A DNA stretch of 41,241 bases from NCBI GenBank assembly GCA_964522215.1, contig CAZFVR010000015.1:1-41241 (forward strand). Reading direction: 5' to 3'. Below the pieces are notes generated by a model. The model was not told the origin of the DNA, searched no databases, and saw only the letters and a program-made list of their open reading frames with translations. Shown piece after piece: positions 23,222-31,908 of the stretch. This DNA is from CAG-390 sp964522215. GTDB lineage: Bacteria; Bacillota; Clostridia; Oscillospirales; CAG-272. Made by a program: the position numbers and the translations under genes. The number at the start of each line of letters is the position of its first letter. The first letter of the stretch is position 1.

Positions 23222-25279
23222 TCAGGCGTTTTGAGATTTTTTGTAATCGTCGATTATCTTCTGCGCAACGTTGCCGGGAACGGTAGCGTAATCGTTTACC
23301 GTGAATGTAAAGGATCCGCGGCCCTGGGACATTGCACGCAGAGCGATGGGGTAATCCATGATCTCTGCCTTGGGAGCTACGGCGTGAACTACGGTGTAGC
23401 CTTTCTTCTTGGCGGCATCCATACCCATGATGCTGCCGCGTCTCTTGTTAAGATCGCCCATAACATCACCGACCAGAGCTTCGGGAACGGTTATCTCAAG
23501 ATCGCCCACCGGCTCAAGGATAACGGGAGCTGCCTCAAGCAGGCACTGCTTATATGCAAGCTGTGCTGCGGTCTTAAAGGAGATCTCATCGGAGTCAACG
23601 GGGTGATAGGAACCGTCATGAAGATCGGCGGCCAAGTGTGTCATCGGGAAGCCGGCCGCGCCCTTGTTCATGGCCTCAAGCAGACCCTTTTCAACAGCAG
23701 GGTTGAAGTTTTTGGGAACGACACCGCCGACAACGGACACGGTAAAGGTAAGTCCCTCTGCCTCGCCGGGTGAGAAGCGGATCCAAACATCACCAAACTG
23801 GCCGGAACCGCCGTTCTGCTTTTTATGTCTGCCGTGGATATCAACTGTCTTTGTGATCTTTTCGCGATATGCGATCTTAGGTGCTTCAAGCTTGATGGTA
23901 ACGCCGTAACGGTTTTTAAGCTTTGCAGCAAGGATAGAGAGATGCATATCTCCAAGACCGGATATGACCATCTGCTTTGTATCCGGATCGGTCATGTATT
24001 CAAGAGTGAGATCCTCCTCGGTCATTCTTGCCATGCTCTGGGAGATCTTGCCCTCATCCTTTGCGGTGGCGGGGATCATGGCCTGGGTCATGTTGGGGGT
24101 GGGATACACGGTCTTGGCGTAGCTCACCTCTCCGCTCTCGCAAAGAGTATCATTGGTATTGGTATTGGAAAGCTTGGCGATCATACCGATATCGCCGCAA
24201 GCAAGCTCATCGACCTCTGTCTGGTTCTTGCCCTTAAGGGTGTAGATGTGAGCCATCTTTTCAACGGTGCCGGTGGTAACATTTTTAAGCTGTGCATCGC
24301 GCTTCAGCGTACCGTTCATGACCTTAAAGTAGGACATCTTACCTACAAACGGGTCGGCAACAGTCTTGAATACGAATATAGCGGCCGAACCCTTGGGATC
24401 GATGGGTGTGGTCTCGCCGCCCTCAAGAGCCGCTTTGCCCTTGGAGGTGAACTTGGGGAACGCGCCGACCGCGGAATCCAGCATTCCGGTAATGCCGGCA
24501 AGTGTGGTGGAGGAACCGCAATATACGGGAACGATGGAACCGTCAACGATACCATCGTGTATCGCCGCCGCCGCTTCCTCGCGGGTGATCTCCTCTTCCT
24601 CAAGGACCTTCATCATCATGTCCTCGTTGACCATTGCGATAGCATCGTTAAAGTCTGTTTTATGTCTTTCGGCGGCTGCCTGAAGCGCAGGGGTCATGGG
24701 GATCTCTACCTTTACGCCCTTGGCATCGCACTTGAACGCCTTCATATCAACAAGGTCAACATACTCAATGTCCTTGCCGTTCTTTACAGGCACGGCTATC
24801 GGGCAAACCGCGTTGCCGAACTTTTCCTTGAGCTGTTCAAAAACGCGGTCAAAGTCAGCCTCTTTATCGTCGTATTTATTGATAAAGAATACCTTGGGTA
24901 CATCTATCTCGCTGGCATAGTCCCATGCAAGCTCAGTGCCGACTTCAACGCCGGATTTTGCATCAACTACTATAACGGCACTGCCCGCTACACGGAGAGC
25001 CTGCTTTACCTCGCCGACAAAATCAAGATAGCCGGGGGTATCAAGGACATTTATCTTGCATCCCTTCCAAATAACGGGAGCTATTGCAGTGGATATAGAG
25101 AAGTTTCTCTTTACCTCTTCGGGATCAAAATCGCAAACGGTATTTCCGTCGGCGGTCTTACCAAGTCGGTCTACGCCTCCAGTGATATAAAGCATTGCCT
25201 CTGCAAGAGAGGTCTTTCCGCATCCGCCGTGCCCAAGCAGAGCGATGTTGCGAATGCTGCCGGTTTCAAATTTCGCCAT
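23222..25279 (-). CDS. EF-G-like translation factor GTPase (EF-G-2 type)
   Basis: A 685-residue protein with the five-domain order of elongation factor G. The P-loop is GHGGCGKT (16-23) instead of the canonical AHIDAGKT, switch II is DTPGYLDF with Tyr84 where EF-G has the catalytic His, and G4 is NKYD (134-137). Domain IV and V segments (HKKQNGGSGQFGDVWIRFSP, then the RRGSIMGMDA motif) are well kept. These features mark the second, non-canonical EF-G of Firmicutes and Thermus (EF-G-2), which supports translation or recycling in some hosts. It is a single gene with its own promoter and is not in the str operon (rpsL-rpsG-fusA-tufA). AGAGGA precedes the ATG. Confidence 0.9.
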   Translation of the reverse strand: MAKFETGSIRNIALLGHGGCGKTSLAEAMLYITGGVDRLGKTADGNTVCDFDPEEVKRNFSISTAIAPVIWKGCKINVLDTPGYLDFVGEVKQALRVAGSAVIVVDAKSGVEVGTELAWDYASEIDVPKVFFINKYDDKEADFDRVFEQLKEKFGNAVCPIAVPVKNGKDIEYVDLVDMKAFKCDAKGVKVEIPMTPALQAAAERHKTDFNDAIAMVNEDMMMKVLEEEEITREEAAAAIHDGIVDGSIVPVYCGSSTTLAGITGMLDSAVGAFPKFTSKGKAALEGGETTPIDPKGSAAIFVFKTVADPFVGKMSYFKVMNGTLKRDAQLKNVTTGTVEKMAHIYTLKGKNQTEVDELACGDIGMIAKLSNTNTNDTLCESGEVSYAKTVYPTPNMTQAMIPATAKDEGKISQSMARMTEEDLTLEYMTDPDTKQMVISGLGDMHLSILAAKLKNRYGVTIKLEAPKIAYREKITKTVDIHGRHKKQNGGSGQFGDVWIRFSPGEAEGLTFTVSVVGGVVPKNFNPAVEKGLLEAMNKGAAGFPMTHLAADLHDGSYHPVDSDEISFKTAAQLAYKQCLLEAAPVILEPVGDLEITVPEALVGDVMGDLNKRRGSIMGMDAAKKKGYTVVHAVAPKAEIMDYPIALRAMSQGRGSFTFTVNDYATVPGNVAQKIIDDYKKSQNA

Positions 25280-25406
25280 TGTGGTTCCTCTTTCTGATAT
25301 GGATTTTTATATCTGGACGGGTATTTCAACTCCGTCTCGCGCGCCATGTGACGCGATAAAGTACCATCATCTTTAAAATGGGTCGTGGTTCACAGCCACA
25401 TTGACT

Positions 25407-25435
25407 ATTATACAACAACTCCGACTGTTTTGCAA
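25407..25435 (-). promoter_or_regulatory. sigma-A promoter of the EF-G-like gene
   Basis: Read leftward, TTGCAA (25430-25435), a 17-base spacer and TATAAT (25407-25412). The leader of about 120 bases contains a small GTGG/CCAC hairpin near its 5' end. Confidence 0.85.
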
Positions 25436-25509
25436 GAGTTTTTTTGGACATTTTGCTCTTAAAATCAAGTTTTTTTGTCGCAAAGTTGTCGTTTATTGCT
25501 TTTTTGATA

Positions 25510-26367
25510 TCAAAAGCTCTCCAAAAACAGCTCGCGTGCGTTCTCGGCTGTCAGTTCCGCCGCCTCGCGCGTGTCGATAGCGAACAGCTCGCCGAGCATT
25601 TTTGCAGTATAGACAGCATAGGCTGAATAATTGAGATGTCCGCGATACGGCTCCGGGGCGAGATATGGGCAGTCGGTCTCTATAAGTATGCGGTCACGCG
25701 GCAGCTCCTCAGCGACGGATCTTACATGTCTGGCATTTTTAAATGTAAGAGTGCCGGAGAATGAAATATAAAAGCCGCGGCGGCAGAGCTCAAGCGCCAT
25801 CTCGGCACTGCCGGAATAGCTGTGGAATACCCCACGCACTCCGCGGTGCGCAAGTATGGCATCAAAGCAATCACCATGCGCCTCGCGGTCATGTATTATC
25901 ACCGGGATATCAAGCTCTCGCGCCATTGACAGCTGTGCATCAAGATATCTCTTTTGCAGAGCATCGTCATACGGCTGCCAGTGATGATCAAGCCCCACCT
26001 CGCCCAGCGCGACTATCTTATTTTGCCTTCTGACTTGCTTTTCTGAGATCATCTCGGCTATCGCCTCAAGCTCCGCATCGATCCCGCCGCTCATGCCGAT
26101 ATCCGAGGGATGTATACCCACCGCGGCGTACATAAAGGGATACTTTACGGCCTGCGCCACTGCTTTTTTTGAATTATCAATGTTTGTGCCAACGTTGATG
26201 ATGCCGCTCACTCCCTCCGCAAAGCACTCGGATATCGCCGCATCCGCGCCGCCCTCAAACTCAGCGGCAAAGCGATCGTCGGTATAGTGAGCGTGCGTAT
26301 CAAACACGCCTACCGGAAGCAGCCTTTCCTTTTCTGATCTTTTATTTGTATCCTTTGTTTCGCTCAT
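25510..26367 (-). CDS. tatD: TatD-family metal-dependent hydrolase
   Basis: A 285-residue TIM-barrel protein. The family start is VFDTHAHYTDDRF with metal ligands His25 and His27; GEVGLDHHW carries the bridging Glu, IIHDREAH a His ligand, and ETDCPYLAPEPYRG the final Asp. Members have 3'-5' DNase or D-aminoacyl-tRNA deacylase activity and are often encoded next to metG, as here, so its assignment as the metG-linked TatD (YcfH/YabD group) is firm. The 205-base gap to metG holds a tandem repeat and a perfect hairpin. AAGGAG is about 13 bases before the ATG. Confidence 0.93.
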   Translation of the reverse strand: MSETKDTNKRSEKERLLPVGVFDTHAHYTDDRFAAEFEGGADAAISECFAEGVSGIINVGTNIDNSKKAVAQAVKYPFMYAAVGIHPSDIGMSGGIDAELEAIAEMISEKQVRRQNKIVALGEVGLDHHWQPYDDALQKRYLDAQLSMARELDIPVIIHDREAHGDCFDAILAHRGVRGVFHSYSGSAEMALELCRRGFYISFSGTLTFKNARHVRSVAEELPRDRILIETDCPYLAPEPYRGHLNYSAYAVYTAKMLGELFAIDTREAAELTAENARELFLESF

Positions 26368-26408
26368 CTCAAAAAACAGTCTCCTTGCTTCGATCTTTTT
26401 TATTTCTA

Positions 26409-26446
26409 TTAATCTATTACTCTCATTACTCCCATTACTCCATTAC
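26409..26446 (-). repeat. tandem 9-base repeat upstream of tatD
   Basis: On the minus strand about four units related to GGAGTAATG follow one another (units drift to AGAGTAATA). Each intact unit happens to contain a Shine-Dalgarno-like GGAG and an ATG, but they are not followed by an ORF in frame with tatD that I can support. Confidence 0.6.
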
Positions 26447-26447
26447 C

Positions 26448-26479
26448 GCAACACGCCGCGGCTGACCGCGGCGTGTTGC
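26448..26479. repeat. perfect 14-base-pair hairpin without U run
   Basis: GCAACACGCCGCGG (26448-26461) and its exact complement (26466-26479) are separated by CTGA. Neither strand has a T run after it, so it is not a standard intrinsic terminator. It lies between metG and tatD, and may be an mRNA processing or stability element. Confidence 0.75.
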
Positions 26480-26572
26480 AAATATCAATGGGACTTCCCT
26501 TTTGTGCTGTCATCCTGCACTTTGTACGTGCCGGGGCTACCGCCGATGGTGCTGGTTGGCATATGGTTACGC

Positions 26573-28552
26573 TTATCTTACGCGCTCGCCGAGAGGTGTT
26601 GCGGGATCAAGGAAGACCACCCTGACCTCGTCCTCACCGGATGCAAGCAGCATGCCCTCCGACTGAACGCCGCAAAGCACAGCGGGTGCGAGGTTTGCCA
26701 CCACTATCACCTTTTTGCCAACGAGCTGATCCGGCGTGTAGAATTTGGCAATACCCGAAACTATGGTGCGGGTCTCATATCCGAGATCAACGGTAAGCTT
26801 TAACAGCTTTTTGGCACGCGGTACAGGCTCGCAGGCGAGTATAGCAGCGGTGCGAAGCTCAACTTTCATGAAGTCCTCGTAGCCGATAACGGCACAGCCC
26901 TCCGGCTTTTCGGGAGCGGCCGCGGCAGCTTCCTTTTCCTCGGCCGCCTTAAGTGCAGCCTCTATCTCGGCATAGATCTTTTCAAGCGTCTTCTTTTCAT
27001 CTATTCTCGCAAACAGAACACGTGTATCGCCAACGCTGTCGCCGGCCTTCATGCCGCAAAAGCGCTCGGCAGTGCCAACGCTCGCAAATCCGCGTGCATC
27101 CGTTGCCAGCTCTGCAAATATCTCATCTGCGGATGCAGGAATGATCGGCTCAAGCATAACTGCCGCCCATCTTATCGCCTCGGTAAGATCGTAAAGCACC
27201 GTGCCGAGCCGCTCCTTTGATGCCTCTTCGCGTGCAAGCACCCAAGGCTGTGTTTCATCAATAAATTTATTGGCGCGGCGCAAAAGCACAAGTATCGCCT
27301 CAACAGCATCGGCAACGCGGAAGGATTCCATGGCAGCGGTATAATCGGCAAAGGCCGTGACCGCGGTGGAGATAAGATCCGCATCCAGCTCATCGCGTAC
27401 GGTGGGGGCAGCAATGACCTTATCAAAATATTTCTTTTGCATATCAAGGGTGCGCTTTACAAGGTTGCCGAGATTGTTTACAAGGTCGGTGTTGTATCTT
27501 GCAAGCACGCTCTCCCATGTTATTGAACCGTCAGAGCCATAGGGCATCTCCGCCAGTGCGTAGTATCTTACGCCATCCACGCCAACGTATTCCGAAAGCT
27601 TATCGGCATATACCACATTGCCCTTTGACTTTGACATCTTACCGGTGCCGAAATTGAACCAGGGGTGACCGAAGATCTTTTCGGGCAGTGGCAGACCGAG
27701 CGCCATTAGGAATATCGGCCAGTACACACCGTGAAAGCGCATGATATCCTTGCCGATTATATGGACGGAGGCGGGCCAAAGCTCGCGGAAGCGCTCTGAC
27801 TGCTCCTCATACGACTTATCGGGGTCATAGCCGATGGCGGTGATATAATTCGTCAGCGCATCCAGCCAAACGTAAACGACATGGCGCGGATCGGAGGGGA
27901 CCTTAATGCCCCATGTAAAGGATGTGCGGGAGAGGCAAAGATCCTGCAATCCCGGGAGGAGGAAGTTATTGAGCATCTCCTTTTTGCGGGATTCGGGCTC
28001 GATAAATCCGGGGTGCGACTCGATATATTCGATAAGTGCGGGCGCATATTTTTTCATATTAAAGAAATATGCTTCCTCACAGGCACGGGTAACGGGTGCT
28101 CCGCAATCCGGGCATTTGCCGTCCTCTACCTGCGTTTCGGTATAAAAGGACTCGCAGGGCTTGCAATACCAGCCCTCGTACTTACCTTTATATATATCGC
28201 CCTGCTTCAAAAAGCGCTCAAATATCTTTTGAACGGTGGTGACGTGGCACTCCTCAGTGGTACGGATAAAGCGGTCATAGCTGACATTCATAAGATCCCA
28301 CACGCCGCGTATCTGACCGGATATTCCGTCAACGTAAAGCTGGGGGTCAAGTCCCGCACGCTCGGCATAGTCTTGGATCTTTTGACCGTGCTCATCTGCG
28401 CCGGTGCAGAAATAAACATCATAGCCTGCAAGGCGGCGGTATCTTGCCAGTGCATCCGCCATTATCGCATCATAGGTGTTTCCTATATGCGGCTTTGCGG
28501 AGGCGTAGGCTATCGCCGTTGTAATGTAATAGCTTTTTTTCTTCTCGCTCAT
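26573..28552 (-). CDS. metG: methionyl-tRNA synthetase
   Basis: A 659-residue class I synthetase charging tRNA-Met. The HIGH motif is HIGN (22-25) in AKPHIGNTYDA, and KMSKSKGN lies near 302. A zinc knuckle with two CxxC pairs (CKPC near 129 and CPDC some 15 residues later) defines the four-cysteine single-knuckle type. The C-terminal EMAP/Trbp111-like tRNA-binding domain (about 555-659) is fused, with the conserved KVELRTAAILACEPVP and VGKKVIVVANLAP. A low-complexity Ala/Glu linker (about 525-550) precedes it. GAAAGGA precedes the ATG. It follows nagA by 77 bases, probably in the same transcript. Confidence 0.98.
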   Translation of the reverse strand: MSEKKKSYYITTAIAYASAKPHIGNTYDAIMADALARYRRLAGYDVYFCTGADEHGQKIQDYAERAGLDPQLYVDGISGQIRGVWDLMNVSYDRFIRTTEECHVTTVQKIFERFLKQGDIYKGKYEGWYCKPCESFYTETQVEDGKCPDCGAPVTRACEEAYFFNMKKYAPALIEYIESHPGFIEPESRKKEMLNNFLLPGLQDLCLSRTSFTWGIKVPSDPRHVVYVWLDALTNYITAIGYDPDKSYEEQSERFRELWPASVHIIGKDIMRFHGVYWPIFLMALGLPLPEKIFGHPWFNFGTGKMSKSKGNVVYADKLSEYVGVDGVRYYALAEMPYGSDGSITWESVLARYNTDLVNNLGNLVKRTLDMQKKYFDKVIAAPTVRDELDADLISTAVTAFADYTAAMESFRVADAVEAILVLLRRANKFIDETQPWVLAREEASKERLGTVLYDLTEAIRWAAVMLEPIIPASADEIFAELATDARGFASVGTAERFCGMKAGDSVGDTRVLFARIDEKKTLEKIYAEIEAALKAAEEKEAAAAAPEKPEGCAVIGYEDFMKVELRTAAILACEPVPRAKKLLKLTVDLGYETRTIVSGIAKFYTPDQLVGKKVIVVANLAPAVLCGVQSEGMLLASGEDEVRVVFLDPATPLGERVR

Positions 28553-28629
28553 TTTTATATAGTCCTTTCGGTTTCTTTTTATCCTATCTTATTTTTCTTT
28601 TGCAGTTACTGTGTTTTTTGCTTTTGCGA

Positions 28630-29817
28630 TCAATCGGCATACTCGCCGCCTATCATTACGCGGTCGATATCCATCCGCCCGGCGGCCTCATTTACATCGG
28701 CAAACAAAAGGTCTGCAAACGCGCCCGGGGAGATGATGCCCACCTCGCCCTCAAGGCCCACCTCGGCGGCGGGGTTGCGCGTGGCGGCCAATATGGCATC
28801 CGAAAGCTTGATGCCGGTAAAGCGGGCAAGATTTTCTACCGCGCGGTGCAGATCGAGCGTACTGCCCGCAAGTGCGCCCTCGGGCGTTCTGGCTACGCCG
28901 CCGCGAACACAGGCGGGCGTGCCGGCTATCATATAGTCGCCGTCGGGTGCCCCCGCAGCGGCCATCGAATCGCTTATCAAGACCAGCTTTTCAAGACCGA
29001 TATTTTTCAGTGTAAATGCAACCATGTGCGGAGAGACATGCATACCATCGCATATAAGCTCGCAATACCCGCCGCTCATAAGTGCCGCCGCGGCCGCTCC
29101 TCCCTCTCTGTGGTGGATCTGCGGCATGGCATTATAAAGATGGGTAAAGCTGACACCGAATTCGCGCCATGCCTCCATAGCCTGATCGAAGGTGGCATTT
29201 GTGTGACCAAGCCCCAATGTAATACCAAACTCACGTGCACGTTCGGCAAACTCGCGCCCGCCGTCAAGCTCGATCGCGACCGTCAGATGAAGCGGCGTCC
29301 CGGCACTCTCTGCAAATCTCTCAAGCTCCTTGACATTCGGCGCGGCAAGCAGCTCCGCGGCGTGTGCACCGCGCTTTGACGGATCGAGATATCTGCCCTC
29401 AAGGTGTGTACCGAGGAAGCGTGCGCCCTCCTTTTTACTGCCGGACAGCTCGCGGATAAGCGCGGCGGAGGCGCAAAGCTCGTCAAACGGAGCGGAAGCC
29501 AGCGTCGGAAAGAGAGAGGTAACGCCCGCTGCGGCATATGAACGCGCGGCACGAAGCATCCCATCTCTGTCTGAAAAATTAAAATCCTCACAGGCACGAC
29601 CGTGGGTATGTACATCCACAAAACCGGGAATGAGATATCTGCCGCCCGCATCTATGCTCATCTCGGATTGAGGCAGGTGGGCATATGCATGCCGCGCCTC
29701 GGGCAACACCTCTATTATCCTGCCCTCTCCCCCCGAGCCTCCGATAAGCAGCGCACCCTCAAAAAAGGTACGCGCCGCCGAGTCATATATCAGCGCATTT
29801 TGTATAAGTGTACGCAC
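28630..29817 (-). CDS. nagA: N-acetylglucosamine-6-phosphate deacetylase
   Basis: A 395-residue amidohydrolase removing acetate from GlcNAc-6-phosphate for amino-sugar catabolism and peptidoglycan recycling. Metal and catalytic residues are visible: DVHTHG (His70, His72), HLEG (Glu140), GLGHTNA (His205), THLYNAM (His226) and LISDSM (catalytic Asp283). The start is GTG at 29817, with GGAGG 8 bases upstream and a first strand LIQNALIYD typical of the family. No nagB or sugar transporter is adjacent; it leads instead into metG. Confidence 0.95.
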   Translation of the reverse strand: MRTLIQNALIYDSAARTFFEGALLIGGSGGEGRIIEVLPEARHAYAHLPQSEMSIDAGGRYLIPGFVDVHTHGRACEDFNFSDRDGMLRAARSYAAAGVTSLFPTLASAPFDELCASAALIRELSGSKKEGARFLGTHLEGRYLDPSKRGAHAAELLAAPNVKELERFAESAGTPLHLTVAIELDGGREFAERAREFGITLGLGHTNATFDQAMEAWREFGVSFTHLYNAMPQIHHREGGAAAAALMSGGYCELICDGMHVSPHMVAFTLKNIGLEKLVLISDSMAAAGAPDGDYMIAGTPACVRGGVARTPEGALAGSTLDLHRAVENLARFTGIKLSDAILAATRNPAAEVGLEGEVGIISPGAFADLLFADVNEAAGRMDIDRVMIGGEYAD

Positions 29818-29903
29818 AAAAAGCTCCTCCGTTCAACAGTTAAAAATCAGGTCAGGTGGATATGGAACAGCCTGTCCCCGGCGATCTTTTTTCTTATTTT
29901 ATT

Positions 29904-29932
29904 ATTATAATGCAAAACTCGCACAAAAGCAA
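29904..29932 (-). promoter_or_regulatory. sigma-A promoter of nagA
   Basis: Read leftward, TTGCTT (29927-29932), a 17-base spacer and TATAAT (29904-29909), about 90 bases before the GTG start. Confidence 0.75.
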
Positions 29933-30088
29933 GATGTTTTTGGTGCTTTATCGCTTTTTTTGCCCCAAAGAGGCTAAAATCGACCCACTCAGTGTTATTT
30001 TGCGGCATAAGATCCTCCGCGGCAGCATAAATTTCGGCAGGGAGAGTATGCGGGGGGATTTGATCACATGCTCGAAAGGAGGCAACTA

Positions 30089-30640
30089 ATGAGTAATTAC
30101 TTGATGAAGGCGAAAACAAAAAAGGGCAGGAGGGGCGGAAAGCATAGTTTACCGTCCGCACCTTGGCTTATTATATTGATAACATTAATTACATCGGCCG
30201 TCTGCCTTGGCGGTTGCAGCGGTCCACCCGCCCCCGAGGAGCTGGTGCGAGCGGCGCTTGACGAGTGTCGCGGTCACCCGACGGGGATCCTATATAAGAC
30301 AGCGGCAGAGCCCGGAGCGACGGACCTGCTTGATGCCAAAATGCTTGCAGAGCTTTTCGGGGATGGCGACAAGTTGCCGGACGTATTAGATAAAATAAAC
30401 TCCGCGGCTATCTTTTTGCCCACCCGCGGGGATGCATTTGAGATAGCCGTGGTAGAGGTCGCATTCTCCGCCGATACCGCCGAGGTCGCCCGCCTTTGCT
30501 TTGAACGCACCGATCAGGTAGCCGCGTTTTTGGGGAACAGCCGCGCGGAGCGGGCAGTATTTATATGTGGAAGATATGTGATATCCCTGCTCTGCCCCGA
30601 CCCCGAGCGCGTACGTGCGGCCATCACTGCGGACATGTAG
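30089..30640 (+). CDS. unknown lipoprotein, DUF4358-like
   Basis: A 183-residue protein. I place the start at ATG 30089 because AAAGGAGG (30075-30082) lies 6 bases before it. A very basic N-terminus (KAKTKKGRRGGK), a hydrophobic span (about 25-41) and a lipobox ending at Cys43 show export and lipid anchoring. The mature part is alpha/beta in composition. The segments AAIFLPTRGDAFEIAVVEV and RYVISLLCPDPERVRAAI recall small Clostridial lipoproteins annotated as DUF4358, but I cannot be sure. It has a single-gene context and ends at its own terminator. Its promoter was not found. Confidence 0.65.
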   Translation: MSNYLMKAKTKKGRRGGKHSLPSAPWLIILITLITSAVCLGGCSGPPAPEELVRAALDECRGHPTGILYKTAAEPGATDLLDAKMLAELFGDGDKLPDVLDKINSAAIFLPTRGDAFEIAVVEVAFSADTAEVARLCFERTDQVAAFLGNSRAERAVFICGRYVISLLCPDPERVRAAITADM

Positions 30641-30644
30641 ACCG

Positions 30645-30690
30645 ATGCACCGAGGATATGGGGCATCCTCGGTGCATGAGCTTTGTTTTT
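30645..30690 (+). terminator. terminator after the unknown lipoprotein
   Basis: ATGCACCGAGGAT (30645-30657) pairs perfectly with ATCCTCGGTGCAT (30665-30677). A T-rich tail (CTTTGTTTTT) follows after four bases. It protects the convergent spoVAC gene from read-through. Confidence 0.75.
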
Positions 30691-30714
30691 ATTTTACATT
30701 TTTGATGTTTTATT

Positions 30715-31170
30715 TTACACGACGAAGCTTATCAAGCGCGCTATCCAATATATGACCCCGCATACCGCGCCGGAGAGCGTACCGTAAAGCAGCACGGGAC
30801 CTGCAACGGTGAATATCTTAGCACCAAGGCCGAGTATCATACCCTCATCGCGGCTGTCGATCGCGGCGGAAACAACGGAATTGGCAAAGCCTGTTATCGG
30901 CACGAGCGTGCCCGCCCCTGCGTGCTTTGCTATTCTATCAAACACGCCAATGGCGGTCAACACCGCCGCCGTGAGGATCAAAAGCACAGAGGTGAGGAGA
31001 CCACCGTCCTCCTCTGTCATCCCCAAGGCCCGCCAAAGCTGATTGGCGCCCTCAGCGACGGCGCAGATAAGCCCACCGATGAGAAAAGCCTTGAGCGAGT
31101 TTTTCAATATCGGGCTTTTCGGCGCATGCGCATCCGCATATTTTTTATATTTTTCGCTTCCTATATTCAT
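30715..31170 (-). CDS. spoVAC: stage V sporulation protein AC
   Basis: A 151-residue membrane protein. The N-terminal motif KYADAHAPKSPILKNSLKAFLIGG matches SpoVAC in its hallmark order; I give this as positions 10-33 with HAPKSP and LKAF as key residues. About four to five membrane spans follow, with the conserved VPITGFANSVVS loop. SpoVA proteins form the channel that moves dipicolinic acid into the forespore and out at germination, and SpoVAC acts as a mechanosensitive component. spoVAD and spoVAE do not follow. It lies 48 bases after an unknown helical protein and probably shares its transcript. The ribosome site is weak. Confidence 0.92.
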   Translation of the reverse strand: MNIGSEKYKKYADAHAPKSPILKNSLKAFLIGGLICAVAEGANQLWRALGMTEEDGGLLTSVLLILTAAVLTAIGVFDRIAKHAGAGTLVPITGFANSVVSAAIDSRDEGMILGLGAKIFTVAGPVLLYGTLSGAVCGVIYWIARLISFVV

Positions 31171-31218
31171 TATATATCTTCATCGCCCCAGCTGATGAGG
31201 AATTTTTATCATACAGGC

Positions 31219-31761
31219 TCACAGGAAGGCTTTGAGGCGCTCGGCCGAGTCCTCTTCAAAGCTTACCGTCTCCCGTGCCAGTGTTACCGCTTCGCGATCG
31301 GGACATGCCCCTGCTTCCTCGGCTGATATAGAACGGCGCAGATCGGTAACACCCATATTTGCGCCCTGTATCATCATCTCGGCAATATGCGGATCGGACG
31401 AGTCTGTCATTGTGTTCACAGCCATGCTCATCTTGACCGCCGCCTTGGTGAGCGCCCCCTCCTCCCGCGGTTCTTCCCCGCGCTCGCGGGAAAGCTTGGC
31501 AGCGCGGGCGGCCAGTGCCTCATATCGGTTAAGCTCGGAGGTCATCTCAAGCTTTAGCCGCTCATCCTTGGCGTGCCCCAAAAGATCGATTATCGAATCA
31601 GCGCCCATCTTTGTGTTTTTGTAGACCTCCGCAGCTAAGGTGGAAGCCCCACCCTTGGCTTTTTCCTTTTGGCAATCGTCGCGGCAGTTTTCGCCCGCGG
31701 CCGCCGTGCTTTTGCTTTGGCTCTCCTTGCCTTTGTCGTTCATCCTGCTCATTTTACTCAT
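31219..31761 (-). CDS. unknown helical protein upstream of spoVAC
   Basis: A 180-residue soluble protein that I do not recognise. Residues 1-40 are Lys/Ser/Glu-rich and probably disordered, with two Cys. The rest is predicted all-helical by composition, in about four helices (roughly 42-65, 68-92, 102-120, 124-145), and includes YKNTKMGADSIIDLL, a start similar to small ferritin-like four-helix proteins of spore formers. The usual metal ligands of ferritin-like folds cannot be confirmed. Its place before spoVAC and a forespore-like promoter suggest a spore role; this is inference. Confidence 0.6.
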   Translation of the reverse strand: MSKMSRMNDKGKESQSKSTAAAGENCRDDCQKEKAKGGASTLAAEVYKNTKMGADSIIDLLGHAKDERLKLEMTSELNRYEALAARAAKLSRERGEEPREEGALTKAAVKMSMAVNTMTDSSDPHIAEMMIQGANMGVTDLRRSISAEEAGACPDREAVTLARETVSFEEDSAERLKAFL

Positions 31762-31834
31762 TACAAGCCCTCAAGTCTTTCTATCGTTTGATCTTTTTTT
31801 CATCAGCCGCCGCGCGGCGGCATCTGCTGTTATA

Positions 31835-31862
31835 ATTATCCCCCACCGCGAAAATATTATAC
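31835..31862 (-). promoter_or_regulatory. possible forespore sigma promoter for the spoVAC unit
   Basis: Read leftward, GTATA (31858-31862) and GGGGATAAT (31835-31843), separated by 14 bases, resemble the Bacillus sigma-F pattern GYWTA and GGNNANANT, whose usual gap is 15. A TATAAT overlaps the upstream half, but no TTGACA-like box stands 17 bases before it. Confidence 0.3.
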
Positions 31863-31879
31863 CAAACGCGCAAAACCCC

Positions 31880-31908
31880 TTGACATGGTAGGAAATACGT
31901 GGTATAAT
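31880..31908 (+). promoter_or_regulatory. consensus sigma-A promoter of nifS-iscU
   Basis: TTGACA (31880-31885), exactly 17 bases, TATAAT (31903-31908). A short symmetrical ATAC-GTG-GTAT overlaps the spacer and -10 box, where a repressor could sit, but it is too small to assign to an Rrf2-type regulator. Confidence 0.92.

Noticed and set aside
23825..25297. Long plus-strand ORF (490 codons) opposite the EF-G-like gene
   Set aside because: It is the antisense reading of a strongly conserved GTPase. Its composition shows no family motif, and there is no ribosome site.
27881..28936. Plus-strand ORF of 351 codons opposite metG
   Set aside because: Antisense of MetRS and the end of nagA, with no motif, no start signal and Cys/His-rich shadow composition.
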